Positions 7,755-17,276 are shown, counted from the first letter of the stretch. The stretch: 64,000 nucleotides of DNA from DATEPR01 sp036273855 (GCA_036273855.1 DASUGU010000081.1:1-64000); one strand, 5' to 3'. Program-made: numbers and translations. Notes: generated by a model from the sequence alone, not told the origin.

Positions 7755-8441
7755 GTGGTGGTTCACGTGCGATCCCGGACCTTCTGGGCGTCGACGGTCG
7801 GCAAGAAGGCCGTGATGGCCGTCTCCGGTCTGGTGCTCGTGCTGTTCCTGCTCGCGCACATGCTGGGGAACCTGAAGATCTTCTTCGGCGCCGCCGACTT
7901 CGACGGCTACGCCGCCTGGCTGCGCACGATCGGCGAGCCGGTGCTGCACAACGCCTGGTACCTGTGGATCCAGCGGGCGGTCCTGCTGATCGCCGTCATC
8001 GCCCACGTCACGGCCGCGGTCCAGCTCTCCGCCCGCGACCGGCGGGCCAGGCCCGTGCGGTACGCGCACGGCCAGCGTCCGAAGGCGACGTTCGCCACCA
8101 GCACGATGCGCTGGGGCGGCGTGATCCTCGCGCTGTTCATCGTGTGGCACCTGCTCGACCTCAGCGTCGGCGTGGTCAACCCGGACTTCGCGGCGGGCCG
8201 GCCGTACCACGACGTCGTCGTCGACTTCCAGGTCTGGTGGATCAACCTGATCTACATCGCGGCCGTGCTGGCGCTGGGACTGCACGTCAACCACGGCTTC
8301 TGGAGCGCGGCACAGACGCTGGGCATCAACCGGCCGTCCAGGGACCGGACGATCAAGGCCGTCGGCACGACACTGGCGATCGTGCTCACGGTGGGCTTCG
8401 TCGCGGTGCCCGTCGGCGTGATGACAGGACTGGTGAGCTGA
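7755..8441 (+). CDS. sdhC: Succinate dehydrogenase/fumarate reductase cytochrome b subunit
   Basis: About 228 residues with five predicted membrane helices (VMAVSGLVLVLFLLAHMLGNL, the LIAVIAHVTAAVQL helix, GVILALFIVWHLLDL, LIYIAAVLALGLHVNHG, TTLAIVLTVGFVAV). The His residues in AHMLG, IAHV, VWHL and HVNHG fit the dihaem ligands of Bacillus-type SdhC. It anchors the SdhAB catalytic dimer and passes electrons to or from menaquinone. Several GTG codons are possible starts (7755, 7758, 7767); an ATG at 7713 would add 14 residues. One base separates its stop from sdhA. Confidence 0.88.
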   Translation: MVVHVRSRTFWASTVGKKAVMAVSGLVLVLFLLAHMLGNLKIFFGAADFDGYAAWLRTIGEPVLHNAWYLWIQRAVLLIAVIAHVTAAVQLSARDRRARPVRYAHGQRPKATFATSTMRWGGVILALFIVWHLLDLSVGVVNPDFAAGRPYHDVVVDFQVWWINLIYIAAVLALGLHVNHGFWSAAQTLGINRPSRDRTIKAVGTTLAIVLTVGFVAVPVGVMTGLVS

Positions 8442-8442
8442 C

Positions 8443-10374
8443 ATGCGCGACTACCGGCTCGGCGAGCCCATCGCCGACACCAGGGCCCCCGCCGGCCCGA
8501 TCGAGGATCGTTGGGCCACACGGCGGTTCCAGGCCGGACTGGTGAATCCGACCAACCGCCGCAAGCACCGCGTGATCGTGGTCGGCACCGGCCTCGCGGG
8601 CGGCTCGGCCGGTGCGACCCTGGCCGAGCAGGGCTACCAGGTCGTCCAGTTCTGCTTCCAGGACTCGCCCCGGCGCGCGCACTCGGTCGCCGCGCAGGGC
8701 GGGATCAACGCGGCCAAGAACTACCGCAACGACGGCGACTCCGTGTACCGGCTGTTCTACGACACGGTGAAGGGCGGTGACTTCCGCTCCCGCGAGTCCA
8801 ATGTGTACCGGCTGGCGGAATTGTCCGGTCAGATCATCGACCAGGCCGTGGCGCAGGGTGTGCCGTTCGCCCGCGAGTACGGCGGCCTGCTCGACACGCG
8901 GTCGTTCGGCGGCGTCCAGGTGCAGCGCACCTTCTACGCCCGAGGCCAGACGGGCCAGCAACTGCTGATCGGCGCCTACCAGGCACTGTCCCGGCAGATC
9001 GACGCGGGCAACGTGGAACTCCACCCGCGCACCGAGATGCTCGACCTCGTCGTGATCGACGGCCGCGCGCGGGGCATCGTCGCCCGCGACCTGGTCACCG
9101 GCGAGGTGACGACGCACCTGGCGGACGCCGTCGTGCTCGCCACCGGCGGCTACGGCAACGTGTTCTACCTGTCCACCAACGCCAAGGGCTCCAACGCGAC
9201 CGCGATCTGGCGGGCGCACAAGCGCGGCGCCCACCTGGCCAACCCGTGCTACACGCAGATCCACCCCACGTGCATCCCTCGGTCGGGCGAACACCAGTCG
9301 AAGTTGACGCTGATGAGCGAGTCGCTGCGCAACGACGGCCGGATCTGGGTGCCGAAACGGCAGGGCGACACCCGCCCGCCGGGCGACATCCCGGAGGCCG
9401 AACGCGACTACTACCTGGAGCGGATGTATCCCAGCTTCGGCAACCTGGTGCCGCGCGACATCGCGTCGCGGGCCGCGAAGAACCAGTGCGACGCCGGCTA
9501 CGGCGTCGGCCCCGGCGGTCTGGGCGTCTACCTGGACTTCGCCGACGCCATCGGGCGGATGGGCCGCGCGGCCGTCACCGAGAAGTACGGCAACCTGTTC
9601 GACATGTACGAGCGCATCACGGCGGAGAACCCGTACGAGGTGCCGATGCGGATCTACCCGGCCATCCACTACACGATGGGCGGGTTGTGGGTCGATTACG
9701 ACCTGCAGAGCACGATTCCCGGCCTGTTCGTCATCGGCGAGGCGAACTTCTCCGACCACGGCGCCAACCGGCTCGGCGCGTCCGCGCTGATGCAGGGCCT
9801 GGCCGACGGCTACTTCGTGCTGCCCACGACGGTCAACGACTACCTCGCGGGCGGCGGCCTCACCGACGTGGCACCGGATCACCCGGTCATCGCGCGGGTC
9901 GAGGCCGAGGTCGCCGAGCGGCTCGCGACACTGCTGGCCGTGCGCGGTGACCGCACGGTCGACTCGTTCCACCGCGAGCTGGGCTTGTTGCTGTGGGACC
10001 ACTGCGGCATGGCCAGGAACGAGACGGGCCTGCGCAAGGCACTGGGCCGGATCCCGTCGCTGCGCGACGAGTTCTGGCACCGCGTGCTGGTGCCCGGCAC
10101 CGGGGAGCAGCTCAACCAGGAGTTGGAGAAGGCCAACCGGGTCGCCGACTTCCTGGAGTTCGCCGAGCTGATGCTGCTCGACGCGATCGTGCGCGAGGAG
10201 TCGTGCGGCGGCCATTTCCGCGAGGAACACCAGACTCCCGACGGTGAGGCGCAACGCGAAGACGAGCACTTCAGCCATGTCGCGGCGTGGGAGTACACCG
10301 GCGACATTCCCGTGCTGCACAAGGAAAGTCTCCGGTTCGACTACGTCCACCCGGCCGCTCGGAGCTACACGTGA
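8443..10374 (+). CDS. sdhA: Succinate dehydrogenase/fumarate reductase flavoprotein subunit
   Basis: A 643-residue flavoprotein. FAD-binding GTGLAGGSAGATLAEQGY near residue 50, the flavinylation-site region RRAHSVAAQGGINAAKNYRNDGDS, substrate-site HPTCIP and R-D-I-A-S-R, the C-terminal FAD motif LFVIGEANFSDHGANRLGAS, and the RNETGLRKALG helix of the capping region. The closest pattern is the soluble fumarate-reductase-like SdhA of actinobacteria and Bacillus. It oxidises succinate to fumarate in the membrane-bound complex with SdhB and SdhC. The stop overlaps the sdhB GTG (GTGA). Confidence 0.96.
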   Translation: MRDYRLGEPIADTRAPAGPIEDRWATRRFQAGLVNPTNRRKHRVIVVGTGLAGGSAGATLAEQGYQVVQFCFQDSPRRAHSVAAQGGINAAKNYRNDGDSVYRLFYDTVKGGDFRSRESNVYRLAELSGQIIDQAVAQGVPFAREYGGLLDTRSFGGVQVQRTFYARGQTGQQLLIGAYQALSRQIDAGNVELHPRTEMLDLVVIDGRARGIVARDLVTGEVTTHLADAVVLATGGYGNVFYLSTNAKGSNATAIWRAHKRGAHLANPCYTQIHPTCIPRSGEHQSKLTLMSESLRNDGRIWVPKRQGDTRPPGDIPEAERDYYLERMYPSFGNLVPRDIASRAAKNQCDAGYGVGPGGLGVYLDFADAIGRMGRAAVTEKYGNLFDMYERITAENPYEVPMRIYPAIHYTMGGLWVDYDLQSTIPGLFVIGEANFSDHGANRLGASALMQGLADGYFVLPTTVNDYLAGGGLTDVAPDHPVIARVEAEVAERLATLLAVRGDRTVDSFHRELGLLLWDHCGMARNETGLRKALGRIPSLRDEFWHRVLVPGTGEQLNQELEKANRVADFLEFAELMLLDAIVREESCGGHFREEHQTPDGEAQREDEHFSHVAAWEYTGDIPVLHKESLRFDYVHPAARSYT

Positions 10375-11117
10375 AACTCACCCTCAGGATCTGGCGCCAG
10401 GCGGGACCGGACACGCCGGGCCGGATGGCCGAGTACCAGGTCGACGGCATCGAACCGGACATGTCGTTCCTGGAGATGCTCGACGTGCTCAACGGGCGGC
10501 TGATCCTGGACGGGCAGGAGCCGGTGGCGTTCGATCACGACTGCCGGGAGGGCATCTGCGGGTCGTGCGGTGTCGTCATCAACGGCCGGGCACACGGCCC
10601 GGAACACACCACAACGTGCCAACTGCACATGCGGGCCTTTCACGACGGTGACGTGATCGACGTGGAACCGTGGCGGGCCAAGGCTTTCCCGATCATCAAG
10701 GACCTCGTGGTGGACCGGTCGGCGTTCGACCGGATCGTCCGGTCCGGCGGCTACGTGACGGCACCGACCGGCAGCGCCCCGGACGCGAACGCCGTCCCGG
10801 TGCCGAAGGCCGATGCGGACGTCGCCTTCGACAACGCGACCTGCATCGGTTGCGGCGCCTGCGTGGCAGCGTGCCCGAACGGTTCGGCGACGCTGTTCAC
10901 CTCGGCGAAGGTGACCCACCTGAACCTGCTGCCGCAGGGCGCCCCGGAACGCGAGCGGCGAGTGCTGGACATGATCGAGACCATGGACGCGGAGGACTTC
11001 GGCGGCTGCACCAACAGTGGCGAGTGTGTCGCGGCCTGTCCGCAGGGCATCCCGCTGGCCAGCATCGCCACGCTCAACCGGGAGTTCCTGCGGGCCAACC
11101 GCAGTGCGAAGCGCTGA
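10371..11117 (+). CDS. sdhB: Succinate dehydrogenase/fumarate reductase iron-sulfur subunit
   Basis: A 248-residue protein with an N-terminal 2Fe-2S ferredoxin fold (CREGICGSCGVVINGRAHG, later CQLHM) and a C-terminal bis-cluster ferredoxin domain (CIGCGACVAACPNGSATLF for 4Fe-4S, then CTNSGECVAACPQGIP for 3Fe-4S). It carries electrons from SdhA-bound FAD to the SdhC haem/quinone site. GTG start at 10371 overlaps the sdhA stop. It is the last gene of sdhCAB. Confidence 0.96.
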   Translation: MKLTLRIWRQAGPDTPGRMAEYQVDGIEPDMSFLEMLDVLNGRLILDGQEPVAFDHDCREGICGSCGVVINGRAHGPEHTTTCQLHMRAFHDGDVIDVEPWRAKAFPIIKDLVVDRSAFDRIVRSGGYVTAPTGSAPDANAVPVPKADADVAFDNATCIGCGACVAACPNGSATLFTSAKVTHLNLLPQGAPERERRVLDMIETMDAEDFGGCTNSGECVAACPQGIPLASIATLNREFLRANRSAKR

Positions 11118-11277
11118 CTCCGCACGTGCTCGACCTGCGGTGATGTTGCCCACGAAACCGTCACCCGAAAGATACTTCGTGTTCATCTCCCGTACCCTTG
11201 ACGGCGGTCCGGGTGCGCCGCCGCTGCCGCGGCCCCGGTTGATCCCCTCTCGGAGGCCGACACATGGGCTTGTCCAG

Positions 11278-14200
11278 GTGACCGTGACCGCCGACAGTTC
11301 CCTGGTGGGCACGGTCGTCGCCCCTGCTCGGACGCGGTCCTCGGCCCGCGCCCTGTTCTGGTCCGATCTCGCGCCCAGCGAGCGGACACTGCTGGACGTG
11401 GTCGACGCGACCGCGGTCCGGTACCCCAACGCGACCGCGCTCGACGACGGAACGCGCACGCTCACCTACCGACAGCTCACCGACGAGGTCGACGCGCTGC
11501 GTCTTCGCCTGCACGCCAACGGCATCGGCCTCGGCGACCAGGTCGGCATCCGCATCTCGTCCGGCACGGCCGAGCTCTACGTCGCCATCCTCGCCACGCT
11601 CGCCGCGGGTGCCGCCTACGTGCCGGTCGACGCGGACGATCCGCAGGAGCGGGCCGACCTGGTGTTCGCCGAGGCCGCCGTGTGCGCGGTGATCCGCGAC
11701 GGCCACGACATCACGCTGCTCACGCCGCCGATCGGCCGCGAGGCCAAGCCCGGCCCGGACGACGACGCCTGGATCATCTTCACGTCCGGTTCCACGGGCA
11801 AACCGAAGGGCGTCGCGGTCACGCACCGCGCAGCCGCCGCGTTCGTGGATGCCGAGGCCGGCCTGTTCCTCACCGAGGAGCCGATCGGGCCCGGCGACCG
11901 CGTGCTCGCCGGCCTGTCCGTCGCGTTCGACGCGTCGTGCGAGGAGATGTGGCTGGCGTGGCGGCACGGCGCCTGCCTGGTGCCGGCGCCGCGCGCTCTG
12001 GTGCGGACCGGGGTGGATCTCGGGCCGTGGCTGGTGGCGCAGGGCATCACGATCGTGTCCACCGTGCCGACGCTGGCCGCGCTGTGGCCCGCCGACGCGC
12101 TGGAGGACGTCCGGCTGCTGATCTTCGGCGGCGAGGCGTGCCCGCGCGAACTGGCCGAGCGGCTGGCCGTGGAGGGCCGCGAGGTCTGGAACACCTACGG
12201 CCCGACCGAGGCCACGGTCGTCGCGTGCGCCGCGCAGCTGAGCGGGCAGGGGCCGGTCCGGATCGGACTGCCGCTGGCCGGCTGGCAACTGGCCGTGGTG
12301 GACACCGACGGCGAACCGGTCGGGATGGGCGAGACCGGCGAACTGGTCATCGGCGGCGTCGGCCTGGCCCGCTACCTGGACCAGGCCAAGGACACCGAGA
12401 AGTTCGCGCCACTCCCCTCGCTGGGCTGGCGGCGCGCCTACCGCAGCGGCGACCTGGTCACCGCGGCGCCCGAGGGGCTGCTGTTCGTCGGACGCGGCGA
12501 CGAGCAGGTCAAGCTGGGCGGCAGACGGATCGAACTCGGCGAGGTGGACGCCGCACTGCAGGCGCTGCCCGGCGTGGTGGCCGCGGCTGCCGCCGTGCGC
12601 ACCACGGACGCCGGCAACCACGTGCTCGTCGGGTACGTCGCCACGGCCGGCGACTTCGACCAGCCATCGGCCACCACGCTGCTGCGCGACCGGCTGCCCG
12701 CCGCGCTGGTACCGCTGCTCGCGGTGGTCGGCGAACTGCCCACCAGGACGTCGGGCAAGGTGGACCGGGCCGCGCTGCCGTGGCCGCTGGAGTCCACTGT
12801 GGATGACGGTAAGTCGTTGTCCGAGAACGAACAGTGGCTGGCGGACGGCTGGGCGCAGATCCTGGGTGCCCGCCCGTCGGACACCGGCGACGACTTCTTC
12901 AACCTCGGCGGCGGCAGCCTGACCGCCGCCCAACTGGTGGCCAGGATCCGCACCCGGTTCCCCCGCGTGTCGGTGATCGACATCTACCAGCACCCCACGC
13001 TCGGCACCCTGGCCGGCCTGCTCGACGCCTACCAGGAGGCCGCGACCACCCGCCGCACGGTCGTCCCCACCCCCAGGCGCACCGGCGTGGCGCAGGCACT
13101 GCTCATGGTGCCCCTGCTGACCCTCGTCGGCCTGCGCTGGACCGCAGTCCTGGCGGGTGCCACCTCGGTACTCGCCGCACTGGGTGGGCCCGCCTGGCTG
13201 CCCACCGCCCCGTGGTGGGTGTTGGCCGTGGCGTGGCTGGTGCTGTTCAGCCCGCCGGGCCGGATCGCGATCGCGGCCGGCGGCGCCCGGCTGCTGCTGC
13301 GCGGTGTCCGCCCGGGCAGCTACCCGCGCGGCGGATCCACCCACCTGCGGCTGTGGACGGCGCTGCGGCTGGCCGAACACAGCGGTGCCACTGCCGTGTC
13401 CGGCGCGTCGTGGATGTCGCGGTACGCGCGGGCGCTGGGCGCCAAGATCGGCCGGGACGTCGACCTGCACTCGGCGCCCCCGGTGACCGGCATGCTGCGG
13501 CTGGGCCGCGGTGCCGCGATCGAGCCCGAGGTGGACCTGTCCGGCTACTGGGTGGACGGCGACGTCGTGCACATCGGCAAGATCCGGGTCGGCGCGGGCG
13601 CCAGGGTCGGTGCGCGCAGCACGCTGCTGCCCGGCGCCCGGGTCGACAAGGGCGCGGACGTGGCGGCGGGCTCGACCGTGGCCGGCCCGGTGCCGGCCGA
13701 GCAGCGGTGGGCCGGCAGCCCGGCGGCCCCGGCCGGCAAGTCAACGCTGAAGTGGCCGGCCGGCCGCGCTCCCCGGTCCCGGCGCTGGGCCTGGGTGTAC
13801 GGCGTGACGTCGCTGGTACTGGGCCTGCTGCCGGCGGTCGCCGCCCTGCCGGCCGTGCTGCTGGTCGCGCGTGCCGTCGCGGGCAGCACCGGTGTCCTGG
13901 GCGCCCTGCCGCACGCTCTCCTCGCCGTGCCGCTGGCCACGGTGACCTATCTCGTCGCCTACGCGCTGCTGGTGCTGGTGCCGGTGCGGCTGCTGGCGAT
14001 CGGCATCCGCCAGGGCTACCACCCGGTGCACGGCAGGACCGGCTGGCAGGTGTGGGCCACCGAGCGGCTGATGGACATGGCCAGGACCGGCCTGTTCCCG
14101 CTGTACGCGAGCCTGGCCACGCCGGCCTGGCTGCGCCTGCTGGGCGCGAAGGTGGGCAAGGGCGCGGAGATCTCCACCGTGCTGGCGCTGCCGTCGATGA

Positions 14201-15171
14201 CCACCGTGGCCAGCGGCGCGTTCCTGGCCGACGACACCATGGTCGCCGGCTACGAGCTGGGCAGGGGCTGGCTGCACGTCGCGCCCGCGCGGGTCGGCAA
14301 GGCCGCGTTCCTGGGCAACTCCGGGATGACCGCGCCCGGCCGCTCAGTGCCCAACCACGGCCTGGTCGGCGTGCTGTCCTCGACGCCGCGCAAGGCCAAG
14401 AAGGGCTCGTCCTGGCTGGGCATGCCGCCGATGCCGCTGCGTCGCGCGGTCGGCACGGCCGACACCAGCCGCACGTTCCAGCCGCCCGCCCGGCTCAAGC
14501 CGGCCAGGGCCGCGGTCGAGCTGTGCCGGGTGCTGCCGGTGATGTGCGGTGCCGCGCTGGGCGTGGTGGTGTGTGCCGCGCTGCTGGTGCTGTGGACGTC
14601 GTTCGGCGGGTGGGTGGCCGCGCTGCTGGCCGGCGTGGTGCTGCTGGCCGCCGGTGTGGTGGCCTGCCTGGTGGCGACGCTGGCCAAGTGGACGCTGGTC
14701 GGGCGGTTCCGGGCCGTGGAGCATCCGCTGTGGTGCTCGTTCGTGTGGCGCAACGAGCTCGCCGACACGTTCGTCGAGGTCCTGGCGGTGCCGTGGCTGG
14801 TGCAGGCGGTCACCGGGACGCCGTTGCTGACGCTGTGGCTGCGCACCATGGGCGCGCACATCGGCCGGGGCGTGTGGCTGGAGACCTACTGGCTGCCCGA
14901 GTCCGATCTGGTGCGGCTCGGCGACGGGGCAACCGTCAATCGGGGGTGTGTCGTCCAGACCCATCTGTTCCATGATCGGATCATGAGCATGGACGAGGTG
15001 AGGTTGGCCGGCGGCGCGACGCTCGGCCCGCACGGCATCGTGCTGCCCGGCGCGAGCATCGGCACGGCCACGACGGTCGGCCCCGGCTCGCTGGTCACCA
15101 GGGGCGACGAGGTACCACCACATACCCGTTGGCTGGGCAACCCGATCCTGGACTGGCCGAGCAAGGGGTGA
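11278..15171 (+). CDS. Pls/PosA-family non-ribosomal peptide synthetase (poly-amino-acid synthetase)
   Basis: About 1297 residues: adenylation domain (residues about 35-500; A3 FTSGSTGKPKG, A5 NTYGPTE, A8 GRGDEQVKLGGRRIELGEV, A10 PTRTSGKVDR), thiolation domain (DDFFNLGGGSLTAAQLV, phosphopantetheine Ser547), then a membrane part with hydrophobic segments alternating with three soluble domains of left-handed beta-helix acyltransferase-like sequence. This is the layout of epsilon-poly-L-lysine synthetase Pls, which links lysines in the membrane without a thioesterase. Aligning to GrsA gives the specificity code D-A-E-S-I-G-T-V-V, close to the Lys code DAESIGSVC, so a lysine-like polymer is predicted. 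GTG 11278 overlaps the TGA of a 5-codon ORF; GTG 11284 is also possible. The M1 peptidase gene overlaps its stop. Confidence 0.88.
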   Translation: MTVTADSSLVGTVVAPARTRSSARALFWSDLAPSERTLLDVVDATAVRYPNATALDDGTRTLTYRQLTDEVDALRLRLHANGIGLGDQVGIRISSGTAELYVAILATLAAGAAYVPVDADDPQERADLVFAEAAVCAVIRDGHDITLLTPPIGREAKPGPDDDAWIIFTSGSTGKPKGVAVTHRAAAAFVDAEAGLFLTEEPIGPGDRVLAGLSVAFDASCEEMWLAWRHGACLVPAPRALVRTGVDLGPWLVAQGITIVSTVPTLAALWPADALEDVRLLIFGGEACPRELAERLAVEGREVWNTYGPTEATVVACAAQLSGQGPVRIGLPLAGWQLAVVDTDGEPVGMGETGELVIGGVGLARYLDQAKDTEKFAPLPSLGWRRAYRSGDLVTAAPEGLLFVGRGDEQVKLGGRRIELGEVDAALQALPGVVAAAAAVRTTDAGNHVLVGYVATAGDFDQPSATTLLRDRLPAALVPLLAVVGELPTRTSGKVDRAALPWPLESTVDDGKSLSENEQWLADGWAQILGARPSDTGDDFFNLGGGSLTAAQLVARIRTRFPRVSVIDIYQHPTLGTLAGLLDAYQEAATTRRTVVPTPRRTGVAQALLMVPLLTLVGLRWTAVLAGATSVLAALGGPAWLPTAPWWVLAVAWLVLFSPPGRIAIAAGGARLLLRGVRPGSYPRGGSTHLRLWTALRLAEHSGATAVSGASWMSRYARALGAKIGRDVDLHSAPPVTGMLRLGRGAAIEPEVDLSGYWVDGDVVHIGKIRVGAGARVGARSTLLPGARVDKGADVAAGSTVAGPVPAEQRWAGSPAAPAGKSTLKWPAGRAPRSRRWAWVYGVTSLVLGLLPAVAALPAVLLVARAVAGSTGVLGALPHALLAVPLATVTYLVAYALLVLVPVRLLAIGIRQGYHPVHGRTGWQVWATERLMDMARTGLFPLYASLATPAWLRLLGAKVGKGAEISTVLALPSMTTVASGAFLADDTMVAGYELGRGWLHVAPARVGKAAFLGNSGMTAPGRSVPNHGLVGVLSSTPRKAKKGSSWLGMPPMPLRRAVGTADTSRTFQPPARLKPARAAVELCRVLPVMCGAALGVVVCAALLVLWTSFGGWVAALLAGVVLLAAGVVACLVATLAKWTLVGRFRAVEHPLWCSFVWRNELADTFVEVLAVPWLVQAVTGTPLLTLWLRTMGAHIGRGVWLETYWLPESDLVRLGDGATVNRGCVVQTHLFHDRIMSMDEVRLAGGATLGPHGIVLPGASIGTATTVGPGSLVTRGDEVPPHTRWLGNPILDWPSKG

Positions 15172-16490
15172 ACGGGAAGGGCGCGCCGATCGGTGCCGAC
15201 CGGTCGGCCGACTCCTACCTGCCATCGCACGGCAACGGCGGCTACCGCGTCCGGCACTACGACCTGGACCTGGAGTACCGGATCCGGACCAACCGGCTGA
15301 CCGGCCGGGCCACCATCGCGGCCGTCGCGACGCAGGCGCTGGGCGGGTTCAGCCTGGACCTGGCCGGGCTGCGGGTGCAGCGGGTGCTGGTGGACGGCGT
15401 GCCCGCGCGCTACACGCACCAGCGCGGCAAGCTGCGCATCCGGCCGGCCGAGCCGCTGGCCAACGCCGCCGACTTCACGGTCGAGGTGCGCTACAACGGC
15501 AACCCGAGGCCGGTGGCCAGCCGGTGGGGTGACATCGGCTGGGACGAGCTGACCGACGGGGTGCTGGTGGCGAGCCAGCCGATCGGGGCGCCGTCCTGGT
15601 TTCCGTGCAACGACCACCCGTCGGACAAGGCCACGTACCGCGTGTCGCTGACCACGGCGAGCGCGTACACGGTGCTGGTCACCGGCAATCTGGTGTCCCG
15701 CCGCTTCGGCGCCGGCTCCACGACGTGGATCTACCACCGGCCGCAGCCCACCGCGACCTACCTGATGAGCGTCCAAATCGGACGGTACGACCAGGTGGTG
15801 CTCGCGGCGGGCGCCGTGCCGCAGGTGGCCGAGGTACCCATCGAACTACGCCGTGCCGCGGAGTTCGACCTCGCCCGGCAGGGCCAGATCATGGTTGCCC
15901 TGCAACGGTTCTTCGGGCCCTACCCGTTCGAGAACTACGTCATCGTGGTGACCGCGGACGAGCTGGACGATCCGATCGAGGCCCAGGGTATGTCGATCTT
16001 CGGTGCCGGCCACGTGGACGGCAGGCGCACCCACGAACGGCTCGTCGTGCACGAACTGGCCCACCAGTGGTTCGGCAACAGCCTCACCGTCGGCCAGTGG
16101 CGGCACATCTGGCTGAACGAGGGCTTCGCCACGTATGCCGAGTGGCTGTGGTCGGAGACCACCGGCGGCCCGTCCGCCCACATCCACGCCCTCCAGTGGC
16201 ACGCCCGGCTGGCCGCCCGCCCCGCCGACCTGAAGGTGGCCGACCCGGGCGCCACGCGGATCTTCGACGAGCGCGTCTACCGCCGGGGTGCGCTGACCCT
16301 GCACGCGCTGCGGCGGCGGATCGGCGACGGCCGCTTCTTCGACCTGCTGCACGCGTGGACCGACGAGCACCGCCACGGCACCGTGACCACGGAGCAGTTC
16401 ACGGCGCTCGCCCAGCGGCACACGACCGAACCGCTGGACGAGTTGTTCACCGCATGGCTGTGGCGAACCCGGCTCCCCGCACTGGAATGA
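15168..16490 (+). CDS. M1 family zinc metallopeptidase
   Basis: A 440-residue aminopeptidase-type protein. Zinc site H295-E-L-A-H299 and E318 (HELAHQWFGN...LNEGFATYAEW) matches HEXXH-18-E of family M1; the exopeptidase GAMEN stretch is altered (EAQGMSIFG), as often in short actinobacterial members. It lacks the C-terminal ERAP-like domain of full-size PepN and shows no clear signal peptide. GTG 15168 overlaps the synthetase stop (GTGA), so the two are translationally coupled. Epsilon-poly-lysine producers encode zinc aminopeptidases that degrade the polymer; a similar self-protection or trimming role is inferred from this coupling. Confidence 0.9.
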   Translation: MNGKGAPIGADRSADSYLPSHGNGGYRVRHYDLDLEYRIRTNRLTGRATIAAVATQALGGFSLDLAGLRVQRVLVDGVPARYTHQRGKLRIRPAEPLANAADFTVEVRYNGNPRPVASRWGDIGWDELTDGVLVASQPIGAPSWFPCNDHPSDKATYRVSLTTASAYTVLVTGNLVSRRFGAGSTTWIYHRPQPTATYLMSVQIGRYDQVVLAAGAVPQVAEVPIELRRAAEFDLARQGQIMVALQRFFGPYPFENYVIVVTADELDDPIEAQGMSIFGAGHVDGRRTHERLVVHELAHQWFGNSLTVGQWRHIWLNEGFATYAEWLWSETTGGPSAHIHALQWHARLAARPADLKVADPGATRIFDERVYRRGALTLHALRRRIGDGRFFDLLHAWTDEHRHGTVTTEQFTALAQRHTTEPLDELFTAWLWRTRLPALE

Positions 16491-16772
16491 GCCGGCCGCC
16501 GGGTCGCCGAGCTGCGCGGTCAAGACCTCAGCTCGGCGTGTCCGAAACTGGGTTGCCTACCCCATAGCGTGACGATACGTCCGAACGAATATCTTGTCGC
16601 AGCTGAGAGGCGCCTTACTCGCAAGTCCTTTGCGGACCTACAGTCACCTGGTCGCGGGACACGGTCCGCCCGGCCGGGTGTCCTCTGTTTGGGCGAATTC
16701 GATGTTAGAGACCGCTATGACCGGGTACCACTTCGACGAGAGCTCGACGAGCGATGGCTGGAGGCGATAGTC
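16491..16772. other. Intergenic region with a hairpin, no gene seen
   Basis: 282 bases between the M1 peptidase and the L,D-transpeptidase. An inverted repeat CGCCGAGCTG (16505-16514) / CAGCTCGGCG (16529-16538) with a 14-base loop could end the Pls-M1 transcript, although no T-run follows. The rest is less GC-rich than the coding DNA and probably carries the transpeptidase promoter; no convincing coding frame is present. Confidence 0.5.
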
Positions 16773-17222
16773 ATGACCAGCGTCAAGCGACTCTCGACGA
16801 TCGCGGCGGTCGGAGTGGCCGCCGCGGCCTCCGCGGCCCTGGTGGTGGCGAGTCCGGCGACGGCGAATGCCGCGACGATGCCCTGTTCCCGGGCCGCACG
16901 GGCGTGTGTCGACCTGTCCAGGCAGGAGGCGTGGTTGGCACACAACGGAAAGGTCACCTTCGGACCGGTCAAGGTCCGCACCGGCCGACCGAGTTTCCCG
17001 ACGGCCCCCGGCACGTTCCGGGTGTCGTACAAGGATCGCAACCACGTGAGCAGCGTGTACCACGCCGCGATGCCGTACTCGGTGTTCTTCAACGGCGGTG
17101 ACGCGTTCCACGAGGGCAGCCTGGCCGTGTCGTCGCACGGCTGCGTCCACCTCACCCGCTCCGCCGCCGTGAAGTTCTTCAACAGCCTCGGTGTCGGCGA
17201 CGTGGTGCAGGTCGTCCGGTAA
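16773..17222 (+). CDS. Secreted L,D-transpeptidase (YkuD domain)
   Basis: A 149-residue protein with a Sec signal peptide (positively charged MTSVKRL, alanine-rich core, likely cleavage after ATANA at about residue 32) and a small YkuD domain ending in SHGCVHLTRSAAVKFF, with catalytic Cys124 and the conserved His. ATG 16773 follows GGAGG (16760-16764); the frame open upstream is not used. Such enzymes form 3-3 peptidoglycan cross-links or attach proteins to the wall. The domain is shorter than in Ldt proteins with additional Ig or LysM modules. Confidence 0.9.
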   Translation: MTSVKRLSTIAAVGVAAAASAALVVASPATANAATMPCSRAARACVDLSRQEAWLAHNGKVTFGPVKVRTGRPSFPTAPGTFRVSYKDRNHVSSVYHAAMPYSVFFNGGDAFHEGSLAVSSHGCVHLTRSAAVKFFNSLGVGDVVQVVR

Positions 17223-17240
17223 GCCGTCACTCCCGGCCGG

Positions 17241-17276
17241 ATCCTGCCGGCGGGCACTCGCCCGCCGGCGGGATCG
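17241..17276 (+). terminator. Strong intrinsic-type hairpin after the L,D-transpeptidase gene
   Basis: GATCCTGCCGGCGGGC (17241-17256) and GCCCGCCGGCGGGATC (17261-17276) form a 16-pair stem (one T-G wobble) with an ACTC loop, 18 bases after the stop. No T-run follows, as is common for actinobacterial terminators. Confidence 0.65.

Noticed and set aside
11161..13572. An 803-codon minus-strand frame opposite the synthetase
   Set aside because: No domain features, antisense to unmistakable adenylation motifs.
16505..16538. Riboswitch upstream of the L,D-transpeptidase (ydaO-like elements often precede wall hydrolases)
   Set aside because: Only one simple hairpin is visible; no ydaO/yuaA consensus could be recognised by eye.
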